Below are positions 41,763 to 41,764 of a stretch of DNA of 41,764 bases, piece by piece. The stretch is from NCBI RefSeq assembly GCF_902506575.1, contig NZ_LR732544.1:3023136-3064899 (forward strand). Direction: 5' to 3'. The stretch is from Streptomyces mexicanus (GTDB lineage Bacteria > Actinomycetota > Actinomycetes > Streptomycetales > Streptomycetaceae). The translations under genes were made by a program, and so were the position numbers. The notes below the pieces were generated by a model. The model was not told the DNA's origin. It saw nothing but the letters and a program-made list of their open reading frames with translations, and made no database searches. Position 1 is the first letter of the stretch, and each line of letters opens with the position of its first letter.

Positions 41763-41764
41763 CC

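Overview
The window looks like a single contig from a Streptomyces species. GC is very high and third codon positions are almost all G or C. The gene content includes the desferrioxamine (des) locus, adpA with a TTA codon, oligoribonuclease, and cebR/bglC-like genes, in an order that from memory matches the conserved chromosomal core of Streptomyces around des and adpA. No insertion sequence, prophage, CRISPR array or conjugative gene was recognised. The last ~30 bases match an Illumina Nextera adapter with one mismatch, so the right edge is a contig end with library sequence left on it.

Left part (1-11.7 kb). A 5'-truncated ABC-2-type permease converges on a strand of tightly packed minus-strand genes: secreted alpha/beta hydrolase, acyltransferase-3 membrane protein, NarL-type histidine kinase (frameshifted at a C homopolymer), response regulator, and cytochrome P450. 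Stop/start overlaps of 4 bases link the first four genes. A PucR-family regulator follows on the plus strand. Its 5' end holds five 14-bp tandem repeats that put its only plausible upstream start out of frame, and its 3' side carries seven degenerate 31-bp tandem repeats. Then come a conserved 'phosphatase', a cation-diffusion-facilitator transporter and a TesB acyl-CoA thioesterase.

Acyl-CoA / leucine catabolism (11.8-19.6 kb). An acyl-CoA dehydrogenase and a TetR regulator lie on the minus strand, divergent from an operon of carboxyltransferase, biotin carboxylase-BCCP, HMG-CoA lyase and a second acyl-CoA dehydrogenase. This is the classic isovalerate/leucine (Liu-type) set: methylcrotonyl-CoA carboxylase plus HMG-CoA lyase. 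Two near-identical palindromes sit in the divergent promoter. The two dehydrogenases carry their catalytic glutamate at different positions.

Siderophore locus (19.8-27.0 kb). desE (binding lipoprotein) and desF (siderophore-interacting reductase), then desABCD (lysine decarboxylase, cadaverine N-hydroxylase, acyltransferase, NIS synthetase). Each transcription unit has a consensus 19-bp iron box. A 14-bp-stem terminator ends desD.

Amino-sugar, phosphate and developmental region (27.0-38.4 kb). A secreted GH20 hexosaminidase with a DasR-like operator, a DUF4429/SHOCT protein, a Tat-exported purple acid phosphatase, a small unknown protein, glmS, a GPR1/FUN34/YaaH membrane protein, a universal stress protein, a small membrane protein, adpA, orn and tRNA-His. 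This couples GlcNAc salvage and supply, phosphate scavenging and developmental control.

Right end (38.4-41.7 kb). A GNAT acetyltransferase, a CebR-like LacI repressor and a GH1 beta-glucosidase with a CebR-type operator just upstream of its start. The contig stops before any cebEFG transporter is seen.
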